A stretch of 64,000 nt of DNA, taken from contig NZ_RBIR01000001.1 in the NCBI RefSeq assembly GCF_003634095.1, positions 558,001-622,000 on the forward strand, given 5' to 3'. Shown here piece after piece: positions 34,465 through 45,543 of this stretch. Made by a program: the position numbers and the translations under genes. A model generated the notes under the pieces. It saw nothing but the letters and a program-made list of their open reading frames with translations, was not told the origin of the DNA and did not search any database. The first letter of the stretch is position 1. Each line of letters starts with the position of its first letter. The DNA is from Arthrobacter oryzae. Lineage in GTDB: Bacteria > Actinomycetota > Actinomycetes > Actinomycetales > Micrococcaceae.

Positions 34465-35373
34465 ATGACTGAAACCAGACGCCAGGGCTACACCACCATT
34501 GACGTTCCCGTGCGCGGCGGGCTTCTGCATGCCGCCATCTGGGGAGCGGACAATCCTTCGGCCCCCACCATCCTTGCCGTGCACGGCGTGACTTCCTCGC
34601 ACATGCAGTGGGCGGTCCTGGCGGACGCCCTGCCCGGCGTCCGGATCATCGCGCCGGACCTGCGGGGGCGGGGACGCAGCAACGCGTTGCCGGGACCCTT
34701 CGGCATGGCCGCCCATGCCGAGGACCTAGCGGCCCTTCTCGATGCAGCCTCCGCCGGCCCTGTCGTGGTGCTCGGGCACTCCATGGGCGCGTTTGCGGCG
34801 CTGGTCCTGGCCCACGCCCATCCGCATCTCGTCAGCTCGCTGGTCCTGGTGGACGGCGGGCTTCCGCTCCCGCTGCCGCCCGGGGTCAGCGTGGACGACG
34901 CCATCGGCGCCATACTCGGGCCCGCGGCCGCCCGCCTGTCGATGAGCTTCCCGGACGTGGACACGTATCTGGGCTTTTGGCGCCGCCACCCCGCCTTTGC
35001 CGGCAACTGGAACGGAGCCGTCGAAGCGTACGCGCGGTACGACCTGGAAGGGGAAGCTCCGACTCTTCATCCCTCCACCGCCATCGAGGCAATGACCGAG
35101 GACTCACGGGACCTCCTTGCCGGGAACTCCGTGGTCCGCGCCCTCCACGAATTGAACCATCCCGCCGTCCTGCTGTGGGCGCCGCGCGGCCTCCTCAACG
35201 AATCCCCCGGTCTCTACACCAGGGAAACCGTCGACGCCTGGAGCCGTGGACAGGCATCACGGCGGGCCGAGCTGGTACCGGATGTGAATCACTACACGAT
35301 CGTCATGGGGAGCGCCGGGGCGGCCCGGGTGGCCACCGCGGTCAGCGGCGCCCTGGACACCGCCCACACCTAA
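34465..35373 (+). CDS. Alpha/beta-hydrolase
   Basis: 302 residues from ATG 34465 with AAGGA upstream. Oxyanion region LAVHGVTSSHMQW, PDLRGRGRSNALPG, the nucleophile elbow GHSMGAFAA, a late acid region LLWAPRG and the histidine in DVNHYTIV. This is the meta-cleavage-product hydrolase/epoxide-hydrolase-like branch. Substrates range from C-C bonds to lactones and esters. It is the last gene of the acyl-CoA block, 110 bases after the ligase, and probably belongs to the same transcript. Confidence 0.88.
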   Translation: MTETRRQGYTTIDVPVRGGLLHAAIWGADNPSAPTILAVHGVTSSHMQWAVLADALPGVRIIAPDLRGRGRSNALPGPFGMAAHAEDLAALLDAASAGPVVVLGHSMGAFAALVLAHAHPHLVSSLVLVDGGLPLPLPPGVSVDDAIGAILGPAAARLSMSFPDVDTYLGFWRRHPAFAGNWNGAVEAYARYDLEGEAPTLHPSTAIEAMTEDSRDLLAGNSVVRALHELNHPAVLLWAPRGLLNESPGLYTRETVDAWSRGQASRRAELVPDVNHYTIVMGSAGAARVATAVSGALDTAHT

Positions 35374-35439
35374 GCCCGGCCCGTACCTTAACGGGGCCTA
35401 CGCCCAACGCCGGACAGCGTCGCCCGGTCAGCGGGCCGG

Positions 35440-37830
<2,391 letters not shown>

Positions 37831-37981
37831 GGTCTCTCCATCTGTAAGCGGGGCCGCCTGCGCGGCCTCCCTGAGTGTCGCTGTGCTCTATCTAACCAGT
37901 CGGGGATCCAATCAGCCCGGAATCCAACACGCCCAACGCAGTCCGGCGGCGCCGGTGTTGCCGGCGCGTTCGGCGGCGGAC

Positions 37982-38413
37982 TCAGCGCTGCTGCTGGAAC
38001 GGCTCCTGAATCCGGATCAGGTTGCCCGCGGGATCGCGGAAGGCACAGTCGCGGACCCCATAGGCCTGGTCGGTCGGTTCCTGGACCACTTCGGCGCCGC
38101 CGGCCTGCAGCCGGTCGAAAATCCCGTCGACGTCGGTGGTGGCCAGAAGGACCCGGGCGTAGGTGCCCTTGGCGATCATCTCTGCAATGGTGTGGCGTTC
38201 CTCGTCCGTGATGCCCGGGTCCGCGGCCGGCGGCTCCAGCACGATCGAGGTGCCCGGCTGGCCGGCGGGGCCCACCGTGATCCAGCGCATGCCGCCGTAC
38301 CCGACATCATTGCGGACTTCAAAGCCGAGGATGTCACGGTAGAAGGCGAGGGAGGCGTCGGGGTCGGTGTGCGGGAGGAAACTCGCGTGAATGGTGATGT
38401 CCATGGCCTTCAT
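37982..38413 (-). CDS. VOC (glyoxalase-fold) protein
   Basis: 143 residues from ATG 38413; a second ATG at 38404 is possible. The fold is recognised from the paired beta-alpha-beta units: ASFLPHTDPDASLAFYRDILGFEVRND at the start and VDGIFDRLQAGGAEVVQEPTDQAYGVRDCAFRDPAGNLIRIQEP at the end. Metal ligands and substrate are not certain. Its ATG overlaps the stop of the AraC regulator by 4 bases; such AraC/VOC pairs are frequent in actinobacteria, and the regulator probably controls this protein. Confidence 0.85.
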   Translation of the reverse strand: MKAMDITIHASFLPHTDPDASLAFYRDILGFEVRNDVGYGGMRWITVGPAGQPGTSIVLEPPAADPGITDEERHTIAEMIAKGTYARVLLATTDVDGIFDRLQAGGAEVVQEPTDQAYGVRDCAFRDPAGNLIRIQEPFQQQR

Positions 38414-38892
38414 GCTAGCTGCGGCTCGGTGGCAGGCGCTTCTCGATTCCTGACCGGTCTGGTCACCTGTTTCGCCACACAGGACGGCATCCCCGCCGTC
38501 GCGCTCGCCGCCTGACGCCGGTACACGCTCGGCGGCACGCCCACCAGTTCGGTGAAGCGGCTGCTGAAGGTTCCCAGCGACAGGCAGCCCACCGCGAAGC
38601 ACACCTCGGTGACGCTGAGGTCGCCCAGGCGTAGCAGCGCCATCGCGCGTTCGATGCGCCGGGTCATCAGGTAGCTGTATGGAGGTTCGCCATAGGCCAG
38701 GCGGAATTCGCGGCTGAGGTGACCGGCGGACATGTGGGCGCCCCGGGCCAGGGCCTCGACGTCCAGCGGCTGCGCATACTCCCTGTCGATCCGGTCGCGG
38801 ACACGGCGCAGCCGCGCGAGGTCGTGTAGGCGCTGCTGGTCCCGTAGCTGTGGATCCGGTTGCTGTTGAAGCGGGGCGGGAATGCTGGTCAC
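38410..38892 (-). CDS. AraC-family regulator without a sensor domain
   Basis: 160 residues from GTG 38892. A single AraC DNA-binding domain (about residues 25-130) with LARGAHMSAGHLSREFRLAYGEPPYSYLMTRRIERAMALLR and CFAVGCLSLGTFSSRFTELVGVPPSVYRR, the second helix-turn-helix being intact. There is no ligand-binding domain, so it may respond to level, partner or redox state. The tail is Ala/Arg-rich. It is translationally coupled to the VOC gene. Confidence 0.85.
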   Translation of the reverse strand: MTSIPAPLQQQPDPQLRDQQRLHDLARLRRVRDRIDREYAQPLDVEALARGAHMSAGHLSREFRLAYGEPPYSYLMTRRIERAMALLRLGDLSVTEVCFAVGCLSLGTFSSRFTELVGVPPSVYRRQAASATAGMPSCVAKQVTRPVRNREAPATEPQLA

Positions 38893-38996
38893 ATTTGAGA
38901 TCGTGCTACGCGTCGGCGGTGTTGTCCAGTGCAGCCGGCGTCCCGAATCTGCGGCTCATCCATTGTCTTTGACCCCGGGCTCACTGAGAATGAACC

Positions 38997-40250
38997 ATGA
39001 CGGTCTACCTGAGGTCTCTGGAAACTGCAGTCCCGCCAACCATCCTGATCCAGCCCGAGGCCAGGGCCGTGTTCGCCGCCCAGCCGGGCCTGACGCGGCT
39101 CGGCTCCCGGCTGGTCAACACGTGCTTTGACTCCGCGGCCATCGACACCCGGCACACGGCGGTGCAGGAACTCACCAAGGACAGCCGGGCGGAAGATCCC
39201 CAGTTCTTCGACCCGGCGACGGGCCTGCTCCTCAGCCCCAGCACCCGGGTCCGGAACGACATCTTTGCCACGGAAGCCACCAAGCTCTTCATCGAGGCCG
39301 CCCAAAAAGCCTTGGACGCCTGCCCGGGAATCGATGAACGGGACATCACGCACCTTGTCACCGTTTCCTGCACAGGATTCTTTAATCCCGGCCCTGACTA
39401 CAAGATCGTCCGGGCTCTGGGGCTGAATCCTGCCGTGCAGCGGTACCACCTCGGTTTCATGGGGTGCTACGCCGCCTTCCCGGCGCTCCGGGCCGCGAAG
39501 TCCTTTTGCGAGGCTGATCCCGGCGCCGTGGTGCTGGTGGTCTGTGCCGAGCTTTGCTCGCTCCACGTCCGTACCTCCAATGATCCGGACACCATCATGG
39601 GATCGGCGCTGTTTGCCGACGGTGCCGCGGCGGCCATTGTCACCGCCCGGGATATCCCCGGCGAGGCCGCGCTGTTGCGGCTGGACCACTTCGAGACCGT
39701 CCTGACGCCCGTCGGGGAAGAATCCATGGCATGGAACATCGGCGACGAAGGCTTCGAGATGGTTCTGGGAAATTACGTTCCGCACATCATCGACGACCAC
39801 ATCATCGGCGCCCTCGAACCGCTCCTGTTACGTGACAGCTCCCTGCGCGGCCTGCCATACCGGGACATCCAGCACTGGGCCATCCACCCGGGTGGCCGGA
39901 GCATCCTGGACAAGGTTCAGGCCAGGCTGGACCTCAGCGATGAACAGCTGGTCCCCGCGCGGGAAACCCTCCGAAACTTCGGCAATATGAGCAGCGCCAC
40001 GGTCCTGTTCGTCATCAAGCACATCCTGGACCTGCCGGCCGCCGACGACGGCCCGGACAACAACACCGCCGGCGCCGGAGGGGAACGGATCTGTTCCATG
40101 GCGTTCGGGCCGGGCCTAACGGTGGAAACGGCCCTCTTTACCCGGCTGCCGGCATCGCGTGCCGCCGAACCGTCACGCCTGAAGCGTTCGGAGTCCCCCG
40201 CCCCCGGTACCGGGCGTGAAGAAGCGCAGCCGGTATCGGCGCGGGCCTGA
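38997..40250 (+). CDS. Type III polyketide synthase
   Basis: 417 residues from ATG 38997. The chalcone-synthase triad is complete: Cys157 (GFMGCYAAFP), His297 (WAIHPGGRSIL) and Asn330 (NFGNMSSAT). It has the FGPGLTVE loop near the C-terminus. A tail of about 45 residues, rich in Ala, Ser, Glu and Pro, makes it longer than most bacterial members (350-390). It condenses malonyl-CoA onto a starter acyl unit. With the next two genes it resembles the srsABC phenolic-lipid operon of Streptomyces (alkylresorcinol synthase, methyltransferase, flavin hydroxylase). The product could instead be a pyrone or a naphthalene; the sequence alone does not decide. Confidence 0.9.
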   Translation: MTVYLRSLETAVPPTILIQPEARAVFAAQPGLTRLGSRLVNTCFDSAAIDTRHTAVQELTKDSRAEDPQFFDPATGLLLSPSTRVRNDIFATEATKLFIEAAQKALDACPGIDERDITHLVTVSCTGFFNPGPDYKIVRALGLNPAVQRYHLGFMGCYAAFPALRAAKSFCEADPGAVVLVVCAELCSLHVRTSNDPDTIMGSALFADGAAAAIVTARDIPGEAALLRLDHFETVLTPVGEESMAWNIGDEGFEMVLGNYVPHIIDDHIIGALEPLLLRDSSLRGLPYRDIQHWAIHPGGRSILDKVQARLDLSDEQLVPARETLRNFGNMSSATVLFVIKHILDLPAADDGPDNNTAGAGGERICSMAFGPGLTVETALFTRLPASRAAEPSRLKRSESPAPGTGREEAQPVSARA

Positions 40251-40330
40251 AAGCGGTCAAACTGAAACCGTTCAGCCCCAAGTCGCCCAGAGCCTGGTCG
40301 TTCAGCACCCATGGCCCTGAGCGATTTCGC

Positions 40331-41050
40331 GTGGCATTTCTGCGTGACCGTGCCTCCGACGCCGTCGAGGAAATGGACCTGCCCGGCTGCGATCCGGGCC
40401 GCCTGGAGCGCACCTATGCCCAGTTTGCGCTGGTGAACCGCGTGGTCGCCGGCTGGCGTGGCATCTATCGGAAGGAAGTGCGGCCGCGGCTCTCCAAAGA
40501 CTCCCCCACCTCGCTGCTGGACATCGGTTGCGGCGGCGGAGACGTTCCGGTGTTACTGGCCCGGTGGGCCGCCCGGGACGGGCTGCGCCTCGAAGTCACG
40601 GCCATTGACCCGGACCCGCGGGCAAGCCTGTTTGCCAGGGCCCGCCATGCGTCCTCGGGAGTTGCCTTTCGTCAGGCCGCCGCCGCTGAACTCGTCGAAG
40701 AGGGCCGCCGGTACGATCTCGTGGTCTCAAATCACGTGCTGCACCATCTTGACGGGCTGGACGCCTTCCTGGCGGAGTCGGCCCTGTTGTCCCGCGGCGT
40801 GGTGATCCACAACGACATCCGCCGCAGCCCCGCCGCCTACGCGCTCTTTTATGCCGCTTCCTGGGTGTTCACCGGCTCCTACATCCGGCAGGACGGCCTG
40901 ACCTCGGTCCGGCGCAGCTACACCGCAGCCGAGCTGGCCGCCGCCGCGCCCCGGGGCTGGACAGTGACCCGGCACGCTCCCTTCCGGAACGTGCTGCGGG
41001 TGGACACCGCGTCCGGCGACCACCCGGAAGGGCCCGCTCCCCGTGCCTGA
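40331..41050 (+). CDS. Class I SAM-dependent methyltransferase
   Basis: 239 residues from GTG 40331. SAM motif I is LLDIGCGGGDVPVLLARW, motif II AIDPDP, and a later VSNHVLHHLDG region. The N-terminus MDLPGCDPGRLERTYAQFALVNRVVAGWR matches the methyltransferases that sit between type III polyketide synthases and flavin monooxygenases in related actinobacteria. It probably methylates a resorcinol or quinol ring of the polyketide. Its end overlaps the next start by 8 bases. No strong ribosome binding site precedes it; 80 bases separate it from the synthase gene. Confidence 0.85.
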   Translation: MAFLRDRASDAVEEMDLPGCDPGRLERTYAQFALVNRVVAGWRGIYRKEVRPRLSKDSPTSLLDIGCGGGDVPVLLARWAARDGLRLEVTAIDPDPRASLFARARHASSGVAFRQAAAAELVEEGRRYDLVVSNHVLHHLDGLDAFLAESALLSRGVVIHNDIRRSPAAYALFYAASWVFTGSYIRQDGLTSVRRSYTAAELAAAAPRGWTVTRHAPFRNVLRVDTASGDHPEGPAPRA

Positions 41051-42215
41051 CGTGCTGATCATCGGCGCCGGGCCAGTGGGACTCTACATGGCTGCGCTTC
41101 TGCTGCAGGAGGGAGTGGACGTGCAGGTCCTGGAGCAGAGAAGCACCCCGGAAGCGCATTCGCGGGCCATAGGCATCCATCCGCCGGCGCTTGCCGCGCT
41201 TGCACGGGCCGGCGTTGGGGAGGCCCTGATTGCCGAGGGCGTAAGGATCCGCCGCGGGGTTGCGCTGGCTGGCGGGAAGGCGCTGGCGGAGATGACCTTT
41301 GCCGGCGTCTCGGCCCGCTTCCCGTTTATCCTCTCGCTCCCGCAGGGACGGACGGAGGCGCTGCTGGAGCGGCGCCTCAATGATCTCGGGGACGGCGCCT
41401 TGCACCGCGGCGTCCGTCTCACGGGCCTGTCGGACGACGGCGGCCAGGTCACGGTTGAGGCCGTCTCCCGGTTCGGTGCCGTCCGGTATGCCGCGCCGCT
41501 GGTCCTGGCGGCCGACGGCGTGCGCTCCCCGGTGCGGACCCTGCGGGGCATCGGCGTGCGCGCCAGGGACTACCCGGACAGGTACCTCATGGGAGACTTC
41601 GCGGACCAGACCGGCTTCGGCCCGGACGCCGCGCTGTTTCTGTCCGGCGAGGGCATCGTGGAGTCGTTCCCCCTGCCAGGGCAGCTCCGCCGCTGGGTGG
41701 TCCGGCTCGGGGCCGGCGACTGCGCTGCCGGCGCTCCCGCTGCCGACGACGTGGCCCAGCGATGCGGCGACGCCGGGTGGTTAGCGCAGTGCGTGCGTGA
41801 ACGGACGGGGTTTGAGATCGACGCCGGGACCAACAGCATGCTCAGCAGCTTCGGCGTCCGGACCCGCCTGGCCCGCCGCATGGTGGCCGGCAGGATCGTC
41901 GTGATCGGGGACGCGGCCCACGAGGTCAGCCCCATCGGCGGACAGGGCATGAACCTCGGTTGGCTCGATGCTGCGGCGCTGGCACCGATCGTCACGGCCG
42001 CGGTGCGCGGGGAGGACGTGACTGATCCGATCAAGACATTTGAACGGACCCGGCTGAAGGCGGCAGGCAGGGCGGCACGCCAGGCCGAAATCAACATGGC
42101 CCTGGGCCGGCCGCTCCCGGACCGCCTCCTGGCGCTGCGGAACCGTGCCATTTCAGGGGTGGCCGCGGTGCCGGCCGCGAATTCCATGATCGCCCGCCGC
42201 TTCACCATGCATTGA
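41043..42215 (+). CDS. FAD-dependent oxidoreductase of the polyketide cluster
   Basis: 390 residues from GTG 41043. FAD fold VLIIGAGPVGLYMAALLLQ at residues 4-22, LAADGVRSPVR in the middle, IVVIGDAAHEVSPIGGQGMNLGWLDA later. It is a class A flavoprotein hydroxylase. In the srs-type pathway the equivalent enzyme hydroxylates the alkylresorcinol to a quinol; the same step is inferred here. The last gene of the three-gene cluster. Confidence 0.88.
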   Translation: MPDVLIIGAGPVGLYMAALLLQEGVDVQVLEQRSTPEAHSRAIGIHPPALAALARAGVGEALIAEGVRIRRGVALAGGKALAEMTFAGVSARFPFILSLPQGRTEALLERRLNDLGDGALHRGVRLTGLSDDGGQVTVEAVSRFGAVRYAAPLVLAADGVRSPVRTLRGIGVRARDYPDRYLMGDFADQTGFGPDAALFLSGEGIVESFPLPGQLRRWVVRLGAGDCAAGAPAADDVAQRCGDAGWLAQCVRERTGFEIDAGTNSMLSSFGVRTRLARRMVAGRIVVIGDAAHEVSPIGGQGMNLGWLDAAALAPIVTAAVRGEDVTDPIKTFERTRLKAAGRAARQAEINMALGRPLPDRLLALRNRAISGVAAVPAANSMIARRFTMH

Positions 42216-42242
42216 GGGTTTCCCCAAAGGGGCGGCCACTGA

Positions 42243-42267
42243 TGATCGTGGCCAATCTTGACGATCA
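42243..42267. promoter_or_regulatory. Inverted repeat TGATCGT-N11-ACGATCA
   Basis: Perfect seven-base arms (42243-42249 and 42261-42267), 38 bases before the CoA-transferase start. It could be an operator or a small hairpin separating the two transcription units. Confidence 0.45.
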
Positions 42268-42305
42268 GGTGGCACCGAATGAGAGTTGAGCCGGAGGTAC
42301 ATGCT

Positions 42306-43649
42306 TTGTCGACGGAACAGAATCTGCTCACCGAAATTCTCGCGGCCCTGCCCGGCCTCGACGGGAGGGACCTCACCTTCGCCACTGAAGGCGGCCTGCC
42401 CTCGGTGTTTCCCGTTTCCGAACTCGCCACCAGCGCCCTCGCCGCGGCGGGCCTCAGCGCAGCGCGATTCACCGGTTCCGGACGAGTGGCCGTGAATCGT
42501 ATGCTCGCGTCGGCCTGGTTCGCCAAATCGATCTACCCGGCGGGCTGGACCCTGCCGTCGCCCTGGGACCCGATAGCCGGTGACTACCCAACCCGGAACG
42601 GATGGATCAGGCTACATACCAACGCTCCACACCACCGGACAGCCGCCCTCTCAGTTCTCGAGAGTGACAACAGTCCCGAGCACGTCGCTGCCGCCGTTTC
42701 GGCCTGGGACGGTGACGAGCTCGAATCGGCGATCATCGCCGCCGGAGGCTGCGCTGCCGTCATGCGCACACCCGAGGAATGGTGCAACAGCCCACAAGGC
42801 CTCGCCGTGGCCGCGGAACCCCTGATTGCCTGGCAGGATCACGGACCAGGCCCAGCCCGTCGGCAGTCGGGCATGACCAGCCGGCCGCTCGCCGGAGTGA
42901 GGGTCCTGGACCTGACTCGAGTCCTTGCCGGACCGGTCGCGACACGCTTCCTTGCCCTGCTCGGCGCCGATGTCCTCCGCATCGACCCGCCCGGCTGGGA
43001 CGAGAGCATCATTCCCGAAGTCACGCTCGGCAAGCGCACCGCCCGTCTTGACCTCACCCTGAGCGCCGACCGCACATCGTTCACCGACCTGCTCGCGACC
43101 ACGGACGTCATCGTCCACGGCTACCGGCCCGGCGCGCTCGAGCGTCTCGGCTTCGGAGCACAGGAACGCCAGCAGATTCGCCCCGGCCTCGTCGATATCT
43201 CCCTCGACGCCTACGGCTGGAGCGGACCCTACGCCGGCCGCCGCGGCTTCGACAGCCTCGTCCAAATGAGCGCCGGCGTCGCCCACGCCGGCATGGTTGA
43301 CACCGGCGCGGACCGCCCCGTTCCGCTCCCGGTCCAGGCACTGGACCATGCCACGGGATACCTCGCGGCTGCAGCGACCCTCGTCGCCCTCACCCACCAG
43401 CGCGGCACAGGTACGGGACGCTCAGCCCGGCTCTCCCTCGCCCGCACCGCCCACCTCCTCATGCCCTACCGCGGCGAAGGCAACCACAGCCCGTTTCCTG
43501 TCCTGGATGAGGAGGACTTCGAGCCCGGGCAGGAAGTCACGAGCTGGGGGCCCGCAAGACGACTCCGCCAACCCGTCCACATCCAAGGCATCGACCTGCT
43601 CGCCGGACCGGCACGCCGTCTCGGTCTCGACCAGCCGCAATGGCGGTGA
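42306..43649 (+). CDS. Family III CoA-transferase (CaiB/BaiF)
   Basis: 447 residues from TTG 42306, preferred because GGAGG ends eight bases upstream; other in-frame starts (ATG 42279, GTG 42258) lack one. The N-terminal half is a variable domain; the typical CoA-transferase core begins at residue ~196 with RPLAGVRVLDLTRVLAGPVATRFLALLGADVLRIDPP, followed by DLTLSADRTSFTDLLATTDVIVHGYRPGALERLGF and AYGWSGPYAGRRGFD, where the last segment carries the usual aspartate region. It exchanges CoA between organic acids. Its substrate and link to neighbouring genes are unknown; it may be a stand-alone unit. Confidence 0.82.
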   Translation: MSTEQNLLTEILAALPGLDGRDLTFATEGGLPSVFPVSELATSALAAAGLSAARFTGSGRVAVNRMLASAWFAKSIYPAGWTLPSPWDPIAGDYPTRNGWIRLHTNAPHHRTAALSVLESDNSPEHVAAAVSAWDGDELESAIIAAGGCAAVMRTPEEWCNSPQGLAVAAEPLIAWQDHGPGPARRQSGMTSRPLAGVRVLDLTRVLAGPVATRFLALLGADVLRIDPPGWDESIIPEVTLGKRTARLDLTLSADRTSFTDLLATTDVIVHGYRPGALERLGFGAQERQQIRPGLVDISLDAYGWSGPYAGRRGFDSLVQMSAGVAHAGMVDTGADRPVPLPVQALDHATGYLAAAATLVALTHQRGTGTGRSARLSLARTAHLLMPYRGEGNHSPFPVLDEEDFEPGQEVTSWGPARRLRQPVHIQGIDLLAGPARRLGLDQPQWR

Positions 43650-43851
43650 AGACACCGGCTGCCGCTTGACGCACAGGCCGGCCGCCAGAGGCAGTCCGGC
43701 ACCGGACCGTTTCGCCGACGCCGATGCCGACCGCCCATTGCCGGACACCGCAGCCATGGGCTCGAGACCTCGCGAGGCAGCATCTAGCGGTACTCGGTGC
43801 GTTGCCACGAGCCGGCGAACCGGGTGACGGGCCCCGGAATAGACTGTGGGC

Positions 43852-44862
43852 ATGGATGGCCTTCCTTGGGCACGCACGCGTCGTATCCTGTTGCGGATGG
43901 CGGCTGCCGTGACCGTGCTCGGCATTGCAGCGTCCTGCAGCGCAGGGACCGGTGGCGGTTCCGCAGACACAAACTCCCCGGCGCCGACGGCGACGCCCTC
44001 CGCGACGACAGCCACGACCGCGGCCGCAGGGCCGGTGACCGCCGAGATCAGCCAGTTCCGCGACAACTACAGCAAGCAGATCATCGAAATCCAGCTCACG
44101 AACAACACCGGCCGTGCCCTGATAGCCGTCGGCGCGGCACTGACCAGCCCTCTCTTCGGGGCCCCGATCACGTGGGCTGCCCCCACCGGCGGGATCGAGC
44201 TTCCGCCCGGACAGGCGAAGAGCCTGCCGGCACCACTGCCCGCACCGGTCTGCGGCGGCCCGGCAGCACCTCCATCCGGGCCGGGAGCCACTTCCGGCGC
44301 GTCGGGGTTGGCGCGTGTGTCGCTGCGGCTGGCAACGCCGGGAGGAACCGTACCCGGCCCGGCTGCGGCCGATACGACGGCCGCAGACCCGTTCGGCGTC
44401 CTGGCCCGGAACAACGCTGAGATGTGCCTGGCCGTGGAAGCCTCGGCGGTGGCTACGCTCAAGCTGGCCCCAGAACTTGAGGTCGCCGCGGACGGGCGGA
44501 CCGCCGTCGTGCGCATGCTGGTGACACCGCACCCCGCGAGCGGGCCGGCAGATACCGGCACGCCAGGCGCCGGAGAGCTTGTGATTGACAGGATCGGGGA
44601 AACGACCCTCCTGGCGGAGGCTCCGGTTGCCCCTTGGCCGCGTGAGCTGACGCTCAGGGCCGGCGGCCCCCCGATGGAATTGCGGCTCGGTATCCGGCCG
44701 GCCCGCTGCGATCCGCATGCCGTGGCCGAGGACAAGGTGGGCACACTTCTTCCACTGCAGGTGCGGGTCGCGGGCAGGGAGGGCGTCCTGAAGGTCGGCG
44801 CCGGCGGCCAACTTCGCGGCCGGATCTACGATTTTGTTACAACTGCGTGCGGTCGCCAGTAG
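43852..44862 (+). CDS. Lipoprotein of unknown function
   Basis: 336 residues from ATG 43852. Lipoprotein signal ending LGIAASC, lipidated Cys29. A Ser/Thr/Ala/Pro linker follows, then a globular part with several beta-strand-like segments (IIEIQLTNNTGRALIAVGAALTSPLF, ASGLARVSLRLATPGG, VVRMLVTPH, TTACGR at the end) and Cys residues that could form disulfides. I do not recognise the family; such proteins lie upstream of the peptide deformylase gene in related genomes as far as I recall. TAGACT six bases before the ATG suggests a leaderless transcript. Its TAG stop is part of the -10 element of the next gene. Confidence 0.7.
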   Translation: MDGLPWARTRRILLRMAAAVTVLGIAASCSAGTGGGSADTNSPAPTATPSATTATTAAAGPVTAEISQFRDNYSKQIIEIQLTNNTGRALIAVGAALTSPLFGAPITWAAPTGGIELPPGQAKSLPAPLPAPVCGGPAAPPSGPGATSGASGLARVSLRLATPGGTVPGPAAADTTAADPFGVLARNNAEMCLAVEASAVATLKLAPELEVAADGRTAVVRMLVTPHPASGPADTGTPGAGELVIDRIGETTLLAEAPVAPWPRELTLRAGGPPMELRLGIRPARCDPHAVAEDKVGTLLPLQVRVAGREGVLKVGAGGQLRGRIYDFVTTACGRQ

Positions 44863-44865
44863 TCT
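44837..44865 (+). promoter_or_regulatory. Leaderless promoter of the deformylase gene
   Basis: TTACAA (44837-44842), 17 bases, TAGTCT (44860-44865), then six bases to the ATG at 44872, so transcription would start at the A of ATG. The TAG of the -10 hexamer is also the stop codon of the upstream lipoprotein. Confidence 0.6.
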
Positions 44866-44871
44866 GAGGGC

Positions 44872-45543
44872 ATGTCCTTTGACGCCAGGCCCACCGATTT
44901 CAGCGCCGCCCGGATCCGCGAGACCGTCCAGGAGATTCTGGGGGCGGGTATCCTTCCGTCGATTGTCCAGGCGGGGCATCCGGTGCTCCGGCACGTCGCG
45001 GCGCCTTTCGAAGGGCAGTTGAGCGACGCCGAACTCGGGCACCTCATCGATCTCATGCGCAGCGTGATGCATAAGGCGCCGGGTGTCGGCTTGGCGGCCC
45101 CGCAGCTGGGGATTCCGCTGCAGCTCGCAGTCCTGGAGGACCAGTTCGCCGTCGACCCCGACGTTGCTGCGGTCCGCGGCCGCGAGCCGCTGCCGTTCTT
45201 TGCCATGCTGAACCCGCGCTATCAGCCGGTCGGCAGCGGCGCCGTGGCGTTCTATGAGGGCTGCCTGTCCATCGGCGGCCTGCAGGCAGCGGTGCTGCGG
45301 CCGGAATCGATCCGGCTGAACTTCACGGCGCCGGACGGCACGGAACTTCAGCGGCCCTTCTCCGGGTGGCAGGCGCGGATTGTCCAGCACGAGACGGACC
45401 ATCTGCGTGGGATCTTGTTCCTTGACCGGGCCGAGCTGCGCTCCATCAGCAACAACGCCGAATACGCCTCCCGCTGGGCCCAGCCGGACATCACCCGCGC
45501 CCGGCAGGAACTCGGGTTCCTGCCGGACCCGACGGAGTTCTAG
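44872..45543 (+). CDS. def: Peptide deformylase
   Basis: 223 residues from ATG 44872. All three motifs are present: GVGLAAPQLG, EGCLS (metal ligand Cys) and QHETDHLRG (two metal His and the catalytic Glu). It removes the formyl group from the N-terminal methionine of new proteins. The chain is longer than E. coli Def by an N-terminal helix and a C-terminal tail, common in actinobacteria. Its TAG stop lies in the sequence CTAG, shared with the stop of the convergent peptidase gene. Confidence 0.95.
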   Translation: MSFDARPTDFSAARIRETVQEILGAGILPSIVQAGHPVLRHVAAPFEGQLSDAELGHLIDLMRSVMHKAPGVGLAAPQLGIPLQLAVLEDQFAVDPDVAAVRGREPLPFFAMLNPRYQPVGSGAVAFYEGCLSIGGLQAAVLRPESIRLNFTAPDGTELQRPFSGWQARIVQHETDHLRGILFLDRAELRSISNNAEYASRWAQPDITRARQELGFLPDPTEF

